A stretch of DNA of 64,000 nucleotides from contig NC_087254.1 of NCBI RefSeq assembly GCF_037042905.1, forward strand, positions 9,285,103 through 9,349,102. The letters are read 5' to 3'. Both the position numbers and the translations under genes were made by a program. This document shows positions 24,401 through 36,400 of this stretch, piece by piece; position 1 is the stretch's first letter, and each line of letters opens with the position of its first letter. Below the pieces are notes generated by a model that saw nothing but the letters and a program-made list of their open reading frames with translations, had not been told where the DNA came from and ran no database searches. This stretch comes from Lytechinus pictus. Lineage: Eukaryota; Echinodermata; Echinoidea; Temnopleuroida; Toxopneustidae.

Positions 24401-27400
24401 TAATGGGAGACCCATGGGGTGGTGAATCACAGGTGGATCGGTAGGAGAGGGGCGGGATCAGGGGATGGATTGAGGGAAGGGGGAGGTGGGGGGGAGTCAG
24501 AGGGAAGATGGTATACATTAGGGAAAGTAATGATCTAGTGGGGAGGATAAAAGTCCCAGAGATAACAAGCATTTTCATAGAATTGGAAAAATATAATCTA
24601 AGAGTTTGGTGTCCTACAACTATCTTTGTATTGATAAATTGAGCTTTAAACTGTTGAGATATTTAACAAGCTTCTGGCAAATATGGGCCTATATGTTAAA
24701 ATATCATTTTTGGTTCAAGTAGTAACCTTTAGATTCATAACATATTTATTGCACATCAAAATTTTGAAATAATTAAATAACTGAAGAAATGTGAAAAGGA
24801 AGAAGAGTATATAAATACTTATGAGTGGTGATATATATTTTTGTCTGAGTGGTGCAAACTGAGTTTTAATTTGATGTGTTTCTATTCATAATGGGTATCA
24901 AATACCAGGTCTGGGAATTAAATGGCTTGTAAAGTTAAGAAAACAAGCTCAAAACAGAGTAAACTCATAAAAATCAAGCAGTTGTTAGTCTTCTTCCAAT
25001 TCCTTCAGTCGGAACCAGACCAACCCCGATCCATTGATCGTCAGGGACAATTGACGAGCATCAATGAATACAAAAGACGCCGCCAGCAATCACACAGGTT
25101 GTACAGAAGCTACTCCTTTGAAAGCTCTCTAACATAATAGGCAAGATCTGTTTTGCTAGAGAAGCAGTTTCTTTGGACAACCTGTGCCGTTCTTCTGCAA
25201 AGAGTGAAAGGACGCTACTAGATGTTTGAGTACCTGTTCTGTTAAGTCAGCGAGATCTTTGTTTGATTTAAGGCAGCGTTGTTAACAAACATGGCCGACT
25301 TGGAATGGGATATCTACTAGTGAAGAAAATTATACAATAAAGTTTGAATAATTCAAATTGTCCAACGAAACAAGACTGTGTCTACCCATGTTTTGAGCTG
25401 AACTCCAACTTACCATCCTGTGAGGGTCATCATTGTGCAATACTTGGGAGCTGTGAAAACTTTTCAGGGCACAATCGTAGTTTGCCATTATTTCAGCCTT
25501 TTTTGAAGCAACTGCAAATCTGAATGTGAACAAGAGGAGTTGTATTTGAGGACAAGTTTGACAAAGTATAGATGTACATCAAATTAGATTGTGCAGATGT
25601 GAAACTTCATTCAGTTTTTCATCTTTGTATCAACTTGTTCAAATTATTCATTGATGATCCTGCGACCTTGTTTTTATACATCTGGAATAGATCATATTTC
25701 TGGATACCTTGCAGCTTATTGTGTGATTAAATTTGATGAGAGATTTGGTTTGAGATGGGAATGAATCTATTTTGGATTAGTTGGATTAGTTGATCCTCCG
25801 CTGGTCATGCAAAAGTCTCGTAGCTGGCCCAAGGCAAGTTGATCTTTGTGTAATTAGAAGAGATATATGTAATGTGGTGGTGTTCTTTATTATTATAAGA
25901 AGTCTAATTTGTATGTACTTCACAATATTTGTATCTTTCATTGTGTTAGCTGTATGGATACATTCTGCGATATCTTGTGGAGTAGCTGTACAGAAAGGAG
26001 GGGGTGGTCTTGACAAGGCCTACATGTAGTCTTGCCAAGAATAGCCTTTCTAATATGCAAAATTTCAAAACTTGTTATTTGTAATGTCGTATATTGAAAT
26101 ATTGCTACAGTAATACTCGTTTCATTGTGTTTCAAATACATGCAATGTTTTTTATCTCTCTCTCTTTTTTTAATATCCCATTTTGAAAATCATGGCATTA
26201 TTCAATATTTCTCAAATACAATGTACGCAAATGTAAATATAAATGATACATAAGATGCCATAGTACATGAAAATCAAAGAATTCATGTCTGATTTTGAAG
26301 TTACATGTAGATGTGTTTCTGTCCAAGATAAGAAGAAGGAATAAATGTTATTATATTGCTTAACCATGGTTTCTTCTATCCTATGCTGATATTCTTTTGA
26401 ATATCTTGAGAAAAGATTATATATGATCAATGTTTAACTTGAGTGGGTTTTGTTTTGCTTTCAGATTTTGAAATAATTATGTTTTCTTCATTTTATTTTC
26501 TTTGATGCAGGGTGCAAAGTATTATGTGCGTGTATCTGCATTCAACATGAAGGGCTTTGGCCCCGCCCAGACGTCAAATCCACCGTGTGCTGTCCCTTCA
26601 TGTAAGTACTTCTAGATTAAGGAAGAGAATGATAGAGTGGGGAAAAGTTGAATGCAGAATCAAGGAGATAGAATAGGAAAAGAAAATGGTAAGGAGAAGA
26701 GGGAGGAAGAAGAAGAAGAAGGAGGAGGGGGAGGAGGAGAAGAAGGAGGAGGAGGTGAAGGAGAAGGAGAGGAAGAAGGAGGAGGAGGAGAAGAAGGAGA
26801 AGGAGGAGAAGGAGAAGAAGGAGAAGGAGGAGAAGGAGAAGAAGGAGGAGAAGAAGAAGAAGAAGAAGGAGAAGGAGGAGGAGAAGAGGAGGGGAGGATG
26901 AAGAAGTTGATAAATATAAGACATAGAGAGTGTGCCAAAATTGGAAAGATTTCAATATGAAGGGGGGTAGACTAGCTGCTCAGAGAAAAAAGAAAAAAAA
27001 GACAGGGAAATTAAATTTCTTTTAGAGTTTAAAAGACATGTCAAAAGAAATAAGAAGGTAATTTAAAACAAACTTCTTTTTTTTTTTAAACAAATGAATA
27101 TTCAAAAGGCAGAGGAATCTATCTTGGTGTTCAACAACAAGATTAAAAATAATTCTGAAGCATATGTTAAGATTCATTTCATTTTTCTGTTCGTTTCTGA
27201 AAGGATATCGATCCTAACATGGCTAAGATTGATTATCAACTGTGGTGTGTGATGTTATCCTCGTCGCACGAGGCACGTGCACGTTTCCCCCGAGTCGCGT
27301 GTCTCTTTTTCCCACGTGTGTCAACGAGTGGTCCAACCGTGTAGATTCCTAAGGGACTCATTAATACCAATGATGCACACGCAAACAAGGGAGGAGGAAA

Positions 27401-30400
27401 AAAAATAGCCGGTGTTCCATCAGCCCTTGTTCACTCAATCTTCAGATTATAGCTCGATTAGCCCTTTTTCAGAATTAATCTTGAGAATTTAAAGGGAACT
27501 TTCACCCTGACGATAAGTTGTTTAGAGAAAAGTATAAATCATAGTGAAAATATTGGTGGAGGTTTGATGGAAATCTATAAAAGAGCACCAAAGTTATGAA
27601 TATTGAAATTTTGATTTTGTGACGTCAGAGATGAGCAGTACCTTCGTATGTTAATGTGGCATATTTTAAAATGTCATTTCCTTAAAAAAACGACTTGTTT
27701 ATATGTATTTGGGGGTGGATATATCATCAGATACATCATTTCATACCCCCTCCTGTATCTAAATTATTTTTGTTTGTCATGTTCTCAGAATTCATAGGAT
27801 TTATCTTACACAATCATATATGGAGGGTCTGCTCGCATATGACATTACAAATCAAAAACTTTGAAATTTCATAACTTTGTTGTTCTTTGATGGATTTTCA
27901 TCAAACTTTCACCAATATTTTTCTGTAAATTTTTCTGCTTTATTTGAAACCAATTTAATGTCAGGGTGATCTCCAACTTTAACCCTATCTTCACCAGAAG
28001 GACTACAATAAGTGGATCCCACTTGCCCTCTGATTGTGATCTTGGGGTGTATGGCATACATTTCACTCTCTGTTTGAATGAAATGCAATGGTATAGACCA
28101 TGAGTAGATTGTCCAAAGGCGAATTTGAAGGCATCGCCACTTGAGAATAAGAGGATAATTCATAAAAATAGCATGCTTTTTAGCAAATAATACTAAGTCA
28201 ACTTCGGAATGCAAAATGGACATGATATGAGCGAAATATCCTGAAAATTGCCCCTCAATTACAGGTAATCCTGAACCAGTGACACATTTCATTAACATTT
28301 GTGTATCATAACTAATGCGCAGTTTCTGTAACAAGTTTACAATCAGCCAGTCAAATTGAAGGATTTCTGTAGCTTTAACTGTTATTGCAAATTTGTTATT
28401 GTAAAAAAAATTGTGAACGGGGCCCCAGAAGTATAGTTTGGGTCTGATGAGAACTATAAAAGAGAACATCAAACAGTTGTTATTGTCTTGACTGTCATAT
28501 GAGCAAGCCTTTTTTATTTTTTTCTTATCACCTCACACTCCATTTATCAAAAAATATACTTTCAGTACATTGAAAGATAGTGCATTGGAAGATTGGTTAG
28601 CAACGTGCCAGGGGTCTGTGACGTAAACAGCTTACAAACAGCTTTATGAAACCGGCCCCTGCACTCATCAGCAATGTTTGTGTCTGAAGTATTTTGGGTT
28701 GGAGACTACATTTGCCCCTCTGCCTTTGCTGAGTATTATAAGTTTCCTGTCCCCGCAACTTTGCCGATCATTTGATGGCTTGAGCGTCCCTCGTGACACT
28801 CGTTGGATAGTCATACCACGACACTTCTGCAGTTGACTTTGGAGAGCCATCAAATGTGGATTGTGTTTTCTTGAGGATTTTCGGTGCGCTGTTGAGGAGT
28901 TTGAGGAGTTTTTCATTTGTTTTTGAGGATATTGGTGCCCCTTCTGGTTTTGAAGAGTGGAATAAATGGCACCTACCTTTTGGAAAAAGAAAGGTACACA
29001 CATTTGTTTATTTTAATTTATTTCCTTTTTTGTGTGGAGAAGCTTTGTTGAAAATTTGACTCAAAGGACAGTATTTGTGGGGTCAGTTGTGGAATTGAAA
29101 TCAATTTCTTTTCATTTCGTGTCTGATTGCTTTAGGTTGGAGGGACGTCGATGGCAGCAAGCCCAGGTCTTGGGGAAGGCTAAGTATGATCGATGAACTC
29201 TTTCAACAAGTACGAGATGGAAGGCCGGCGGACTCGGCTGAAATCAAATGTAAGTTATAAATGCAAAACCCACCTGAAATTAATTTTCTTATTGAAGAGA
29301 AAATACCATGCTCCACTCTCAAAATTCATAAATTCAATTTATAACATGGTAATGATAAAGATGGATTGCATAACACTTTTGCAGAGAAAAATTTGTTATT
29401 TTTTCCATTATTTTCCTTACATGTGTTAAAGTCGTTTGGAGAATTGAGACCAATTAGAAATGCATAAAATTTTAAGCTGAGAGAACCGATTATATTTACT
29501 ATCATTTTCCCTGTGTTATCATTTGCAAAATTTGGGCCAATAATTGTAGCAACTTACAGTTGCATAATTTTTTTGCGTACAAAACTGGTAATTTTTTACC
29601 AGAGATGTCTAATGTAAAAGCTTATACAAATAGTACTAGTACGCATCAAAGAGGAAAATAGTATTATCCACACAATTTTTTTCATTGTTGCGGTTTTCTT
29701 CTTTCTTTTTTTATAGCAACTTCCCCGAGAGCATCACCGAATCAGATGAGGAAAACGGTGAGGAAAAGCCTGAAGAACCTCTTCCAATCTGCGCCAAAGT
29801 TCCAGAAGCATTTAAGAAGGTAAGTCTCAAAAATAATTTGGGAGGGGTGGGGGGGGGGGGTGTTTCACAAAGAGTTGAGTCTGACTGAGAGTCAGGCTTA
29901 AACACCTATGCACACGTGTTTGTAATGTGTAATCAGATCGATGGATAATGCTGTGATGCGTTATATACTGCATGCAACTGAAATTTAACTGCTTAAATCT
30001 TTGTGAAACACCCCCCTTGAAATGGATACTTGGCCAAGCATGGTTCTGCTCAACGACCCTCCTTTCACGTACTGATCAGTATTACTGGGCAAAATCAAAG
30101 CAATGTGTTTGCTTCTCATTAGAAGGGGCTTAGGGTAAATTTTCATGATTATTTGTTTTTATTGTGCCCTTTTTAATTTGCTTATATTTTGAGTTTTACT
30201 TGAAATTTCTAAATAATTTTTTGCATCATTGGATAGCCTTCGATGTGCTTTTTCAATGTTTGAAATAGAAAATGATAATCGTAAAAATTACTCCTAAATC
30301 CATTCTTGTGGGAAGCTGGTGAATTGGTTTCAGTGATCACTCTCGGCAGGTGGATGGTGTCTGCTATAGAGAGAAGAAGATGACTGTAGATGACATGAAA

Positions 30401-33400
30401 TATGGCAAGATGCTTTTAATTGTCATGCTTGCTTCATTAGCCTCAGTTGTATGAGTGAATGACCTGTACACAGCGCTCTTTGAATTAACCCCTAATACCT
30501 TAATGAAGATCTCTAATCCAATACCAGGGGGTCGTGACTCCGCTTGAACAGGTGAACCACCGGCACCCTCTTGAAGTGACGGGTAATATAGTGGTGTTAA
30601 TTACTCTTATTACCCGTCAATTATTGATATGCGAGTGTTTGGTTAGGGGTGTTGGGAGAGTGAGAATTTGGCGTCTAGACAAACCCGGCCCTTTGTATTG
30701 GTAAAGAGAGAGAGAGAGTGGGTGAAGTCACATCCCAAGCTCTAATTACTCAATTCAAACTTAATCAGGGGGATTAATGAATTTTCTTGTTTGTCCAACT
30801 TTGATCAAGCTTGGATTTACCAACTGTTTTAATTAAATTTAAACTTCATTCTGGATTGAAATGTTTTCACTGTTATTTGAAAAATATATTTCACAAAAAT
30901 TGTGGATCATTGTGCTTGAATGCACTCTCTTTTGAATGTGTTATTTTGAAATATTGACAGTCATTTAAAAAATGTAATGGTATCCCAATATATTTTGTTG
31001 AGCTCACTTCAGTCGCTTGGCTTTGCTCGAATTCATACCGTATGAAATTTTGAATGCATAATAAGTGTTTGAACATTTTCTGTGCTATGAATTCAATTCA
31101 ATTTAATTCCGTTTTATTTCATTCATGATGGAATTTGACAGAATATAAATAGAACTGACGAAAAAGAACTTGGTGATTAATTACCCTATATATATATATA
31201 TATATATATTTCTTTGTGTGTGTGAAATAGGATCATTCTGAATATTATGACCACTCAAAAAAGAAATATGAAAGTATTCCTATATAATCAGGTTCTTGCC
31301 ACCATTATTCCAAGTTAAGAGTAAAGCACATTTAATTCAATAAATTCAATAAATGCAGTTAGACGTATAGAATGATGGCGCAGCACATTGAACTCTCCCT
31401 TTAAAAGAGAGTGTACATAGAGGGATATCTCGTCCAGGCCACTTGTTGGATCAGGTTCACTATCCGCTGTGTTATGGGTTTGAACAGTTGCAGCAAGCAA
31501 TCTGTCATATGGAGCTTATGACATCACAACGGACTTATCTCCACGGATTCATGGGTCTTAGCTAAAAACATTCAGTCGTAGAATGTTGAAATAACATAAA
31601 CGTCTGTGATTTTCTATGAAATATTAGGTCTGAGCCAATCAGATTCAAGGATTTCAGTAGCTTATAACAACGGTTAGTGAACATTTGTATCATGATATAC
31701 TCCCCAGGGCAGGGATAAGAGCTGAAGGTGATGAGTCAAAGGAGAGCTCAAACCAGGGCAGTGTTTTGAGGCCAATCCTTTGTTTTTAACGACTTTTGGG
31801 TTTTCTACTTTCATGAGGAAGGTTTTTTTATGATTACGGATGAGTGAATTGCTACTTCCAATTCAGGTCATCAAGGCCCTGCTCCACAAAGGGTGGTGAA
31901 TATTGCGATTGATCTCAAACTCTAATCTATTAACTACACAAATATAGATAATAATAATAATAATAAACAGTTCTTGTATAGCGCATATCACAATTATGAA
32001 TAATGTCTCTATGCGCTTCCAAAGGACTTGGATATTATTACCCCAGCTGTAGCTTGGCAGCCGTAATTACTAAGATTACAGCGCACACGCATTTCAAGGA
32101 ATAAATTCCTGCTAGGTACCCATTCACCTCACCTGGGTTGAGTGCAGCACAATGTGGATAAATTTCTTGCCGAAGGAAATTACGCCATGGCTGGGATTTA
32201 AACCCACGACCCTCTGTTTCAAAGTCCGGAGACTGATCCACTGGGCCACAACGCTCTTTGTAAAAGAGGGTCCTAATGTTAATACTCAATTTTTTTTGCC
32301 ATTGTCTTAAGAGAAATTTCAGTTACACCCCAACAGGCACTCAAACTGCCCTTGTATATAAAAAAAAATGATAGTGATTTTGGCATTTTTATATTCATTT
32401 TATTACCCAAACAAAGTATCATTTCATGAGGGAAAATGTCAGTTACTCATCATTCTCAGTGTCGGTCGCAAACTTCCTCCATGATCACGGGTGCGCATGT
32501 GAGTCGCTTGAAGTAGCATGGTGGTGATGACTAAGCATTAGATTTCTGGGATCATTGTTTTTCCTTCTCATAACATTGTGATCTATAGGCTTCCTCTCCT
32601 CTAACTAGGCGTGTCATTGTATAATGCCGAGAGGATATTGATGGGTAAGACAAGGGGATGAATGGAATAAGAGATGTAGGGGGTATCATAGATCCCCTTT
32701 TAATCCCTTCTGACCTTGACAGTGGCAGTTTCGATGACTGGTTGCGATCACATGATACAAAAGTGATGTGTCAAGTATTGAAATGAAATAATTGAAGACC
32801 CATTTTTTATCAAGTCATATGAGTTGGATTATAAAATGAACAATATCTGAAATTAATCATTGAAAATGTATGACTTATTAAAAGTTTGATATTTTGCAGT
32901 GTAAACTTTTTGATAGGCATTGTGTAAGTAGATTTTGTATTACAGAGAAAAGAATAATAATTTTAAAAAATGAGGATGAAAATTATGAAGAACAATATGA
33001 AGATTGATATTTTGTTGCATTTTTATACCAATACTTGAATTAAAAAAAAAATAAATTAGATAAGTAAAATAACAATATGTTGTAATTTTCTACATGCATC
33101 TTTGTAATATTACCTTTTGATATCACCACAAGTTTTTTATATGTAAAAAAAAAAAAGGAAATCTGTGTAACTTAATTTCCAAAATGGGAAATCCTGTATT
33201 AAGGTCATTTTGAACTAAAACTATTTTGAGCTTAAACGACTTGAGTAGTTGATAAAAGCCATTATTTTAATGTCAACCTTCCTTCCTGTCAAAGAGGAGA
33301 CGTTGATTTCACACCCATATTGTTCGCTCAGGTAGATCTGCCTCGATGCAATTAAAATGTTTCCTGTAAAGCTTCCTTTGGAGGATTCTTAATGCATTTA

Positions 33401-36400
33401 ATCATAACCTTCCTCTTTGTTCCATTCAAAAATAAGGAAAAAAAGTTACACCCTTGTTTTGATTTCAATTAAACTCCAGCTTGTTCTATTAAATCACACA
33501 TCCTTCAAAGATCGTGGTATGTCTGAGATTCTATAATTATACTATTAGAAACTTGTACTCATTTGCAAGTCAATTTTATAGGTCCCCAAGTGAACCGTTG
33601 GTCTCTTAATCAATTCCAATAGCATTCGATTGCTGTTCTGCTTTTGCATCAAAAAGTACAAATTTGTTACAGTTAAAATTGATCTATCACTTGTGAATTT
33701 GCAACTGAAATATGCAATCAATTGATTTCCTACAACACCCCCCAACGAAAAATATTCATGCCTCTGTTATGAAGCATCTATAAACAGTTTTATAAACAGC
33801 TTTATTTGTCCAATCAGGGACATGTACTAATTAATCAATGAAGACTTGGCTTGGTGAATGAGGCCCTGGGTCTTGTGGTTCAAAGTCTGGTGTTCAAATC
33901 ACACACCAGCACTCGCATTCTTTAGCAAGGCGTTTATCTACACTTGCCACTCTCCACCCAGGTGTAGTAAATTTTGGTAGGAAGGTATCCCTTGAATGCT
34001 TGAACACCCTGATCCGGGGTGCCATTCTAAAGCCTGGGAAATAATATGCACTGCTTAGATATATTGTAATAAAGGCTGTTTAAATGTTGCAAATTGTTGT
34101 AATTATCAGTCACTTTCGGTGATTCTGAAAGAATGTTCTTTGTGTCATTACAGAGGTGTGTACTTGGCCTCGGTGATCTACAACGAAGACAAGGTTCTTG
34201 TGACAACAGAGGACTACCTGCCTATCATAGAGGTGGATGAGAACTTCCCTAGTAATGTCCAACAGGACTTCCTGTGGTTCATGAAGGTAAGTTTAAAGTT
34301 CAGGTCAAAGATCACATGAATATTGGGAAGACATGGTTGGTAGGAAGGGAATTGTAAGAGGTCAAGGGTCACATGAATCATTGAAAGACATGGGGGGGAT
34401 GGGAAGGGGAATGTGTTACCAGCAGGTAAAAGTAATGTTGCATTTTAAAGCATTTTTAATTTCTCTTCATGCCAAATCTTTTTTTTTTAATTGAACCCGA
34501 TAGAAATTAACAGGTGCTTATCTGTGATTTACCAAGACCATTGTCTACTTTTTAGGGCAGAATCACAATATTTGACCCATATTGTTGATGGTGAAAGGGA
34601 TAATATACCACTTATGCCTTGATCATATCACGTAATTGAATATATTTGTCTTGTGTGTATTTTTTGTGCCACTTTTAAGGCCATAGCCGATTCATGCCCA
34701 AGTAACTATTTTTAGGACATATGTAATTATCTGGCCTTCACGCCATCCCTGTGTTTATTATGTGATTTGCATTGTGTAAGTTTAAGACTTCAAACAACTT
34801 TACTCTATTTTTTTCCTCACCATGTTAGGTCGCACAAACGTGGGAGGACGTCGACCTCCTAAGAACAGACCTGAACCAATCAACGGCAGCCTCACCGGTC
34901 GTCCACTTTAGAGGGCGCCTCCTACAGGCCGCCGCCCAGCTGCAAAGCATCATGAGTATGCAAGACCTGGGCAAGCTGTACTATGAACCGGTGAAGGACA
35001 GTCAAGGGATCGTCATCTTTACGCTTATCAACTCTGTCAAGGTGAGCCATGCACTCTCCTATTTCATTTCCTATCAGATAAGGTGGCCTCTATCTGATTT
35101 AAGGTGTGGGACTTGCAAAAAAATTGAAATATTTTCTTTTTGGTAGGCCTAATTTATATATTTCACAAGTCATGCTCTATTACCCCAAGTATAAAGTAAC
35201 CCCAAAGTAAAGACTTTGAATAATTGTTCAGATATAGTAATTGAACACCTTGTACTTTTTTCTATCACCAAGTAGGCCTAAGCTGCTGATGGCTAATCCA
35301 GGCATGTCTCGAATGTAAGCTGAAGTTGATAGCGCATGATTTTGTTGGTTATCGATCAATAATTTCATAAGTTTTATCATGTAACTGAAAGGTTGATACA
35401 TATGTCTGTGTTATGTTTGTTTGGTTAGGACCCGAGGACAATAAACAACGCAGCTCTGAAGTGGGTCAGTATGACGAGGGTACAGAAGAGAAAGTCGATG
35501 AGTGTGGAGTGTCCGGTAGCAGCTGATCTTCTCCTCACGTCATTACCAGTAAGTGGGACTGATACAAGACCCAGTCACAATTGCTGAACTTTCGAAGGAT
35601 CTAGACTATTGTTATTACCCATCAAGATTTGATCTTCTTTTTTGTGAGCATCAAAATACCAGGGGCCACTTTTCATAGAGAGTTACAGTTATGGTAACTT
35701 TGCCATTGTAGCAATTACCATGGAAGCATGATTCAGTAGCAAATCACAATCAAGGTTTCCATGGTAGTTAGGCCACAGGCCACAGTGGAAATATCTAATT
35801 TCTATAGTAGGTGTATTGAGAAAGAGCAGTCAGTTGGATATTGGAAATAATGGCACTTGACAGGGATTAAGTCCATTGATGATAGGGTAATTCTTGACCT
35901 CTGAAGCGATGCATGTCAAGTGCAGGTCTCATTATTAGGATGCCACAAGGAGTTTGTCTTCAATCTTCAAAGAAAATTGCCTTTTTTTTAAAGTAAAATT
36001 TTGCAGAAGGAAAATAAACAAAATAAGGCAGACTTTGATGGCCCTTCATGGAGGGTAAATGGTGGTTGTCTTGTCCAGTTCTAGGAAATTTCTAGTGAAG
36101 GAGAGGATGTCTCATAAAAGCCTCTATACTGAATTTGGGTATTATCGTTTAATTTCAAATTACCAAAGTCATGTATTTCGTTTCAAATCCTTTCTTGAGC
36201 CCTTCAATTATAAATAGTTGCAATTGAGATCGATTGTATTTCCTCTTTTACTTCAGGGTTAGATTATTATTATTATCAGTCAAATCTATTATACATTCAA
36301 GGTCCAAATCTGGATATGCTACTTTAATTGACATATAGCTGATTTGATAAATTTTATCTTATCCTTTGTTTCCCAAAACATACATTACATGTATTGTGTT

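Larger units (their letters stand above)
19977..26510 (+). other. Intron 10 (6.5 kb)
   Basis: Contains a minus-strand SINE head (20100-20214), two inverted-repeat elements (22354-22768, 22787-23094) and a candidate alternative terminal exon with its own poly(A) signal (25009-25341). The stretch 20230-22340 is AT-rich and unremarkable. So are 23100-25000 and 25350-26500, apart from short frames I do not accept. Confidence 0.6.
26602..29135 (+). other. Intron 11
   Basis: Holds a purine-only microsatellite (26690-26900), a GC-richer patch with two CACGTG E-boxes (27240-27420), a TTAA-flanked palindromic MITE (27493-27978) and unresolved AT-rich DNA. Confidence 0.6.
29820..34153 (+). other. Intron 13 (4.3 kb)
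   Basis: Contains a MITE (29855-30016), a small hairpin (30576-30618), a TA run near 31188-31210, two SINEs (31945-32256 minus, 33850-34085 plus) and a GGGGTGTTG-ended repeat (33545-33747). Bases 32270-33540 are AT-rich without recognised features. Confidence 0.6.

Noticed and set aside
24922..25008. N-terminal part of the open frame before the alternative exon
   Set aside because: Lys/Ser-rich AT-driven sequence upstream of a clear acceptor. Only the part after 25009 looks coding.
26598..26960. Ser/Pro-, Leu- or Glu-rich proteins over the purine tract
   Set aside because: Six-frame openness is a by-product of the GGAGAA microsatellite.
28668..29059. Overlapping frames upstream of exon 12
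   Set aside because: Contradictory frames on both strands, no motif, and inside an intron with consistent flanking exon phases.
29685..29888. Acidic frame over exon 13 (ITESDEENGEEKPEEPLP)
   Set aside because: The phase set by exons 12 and 14 requires a different frame, which reads the basic ANKFN1-like KSLKNLF segment. The acidic reading is a shadow.
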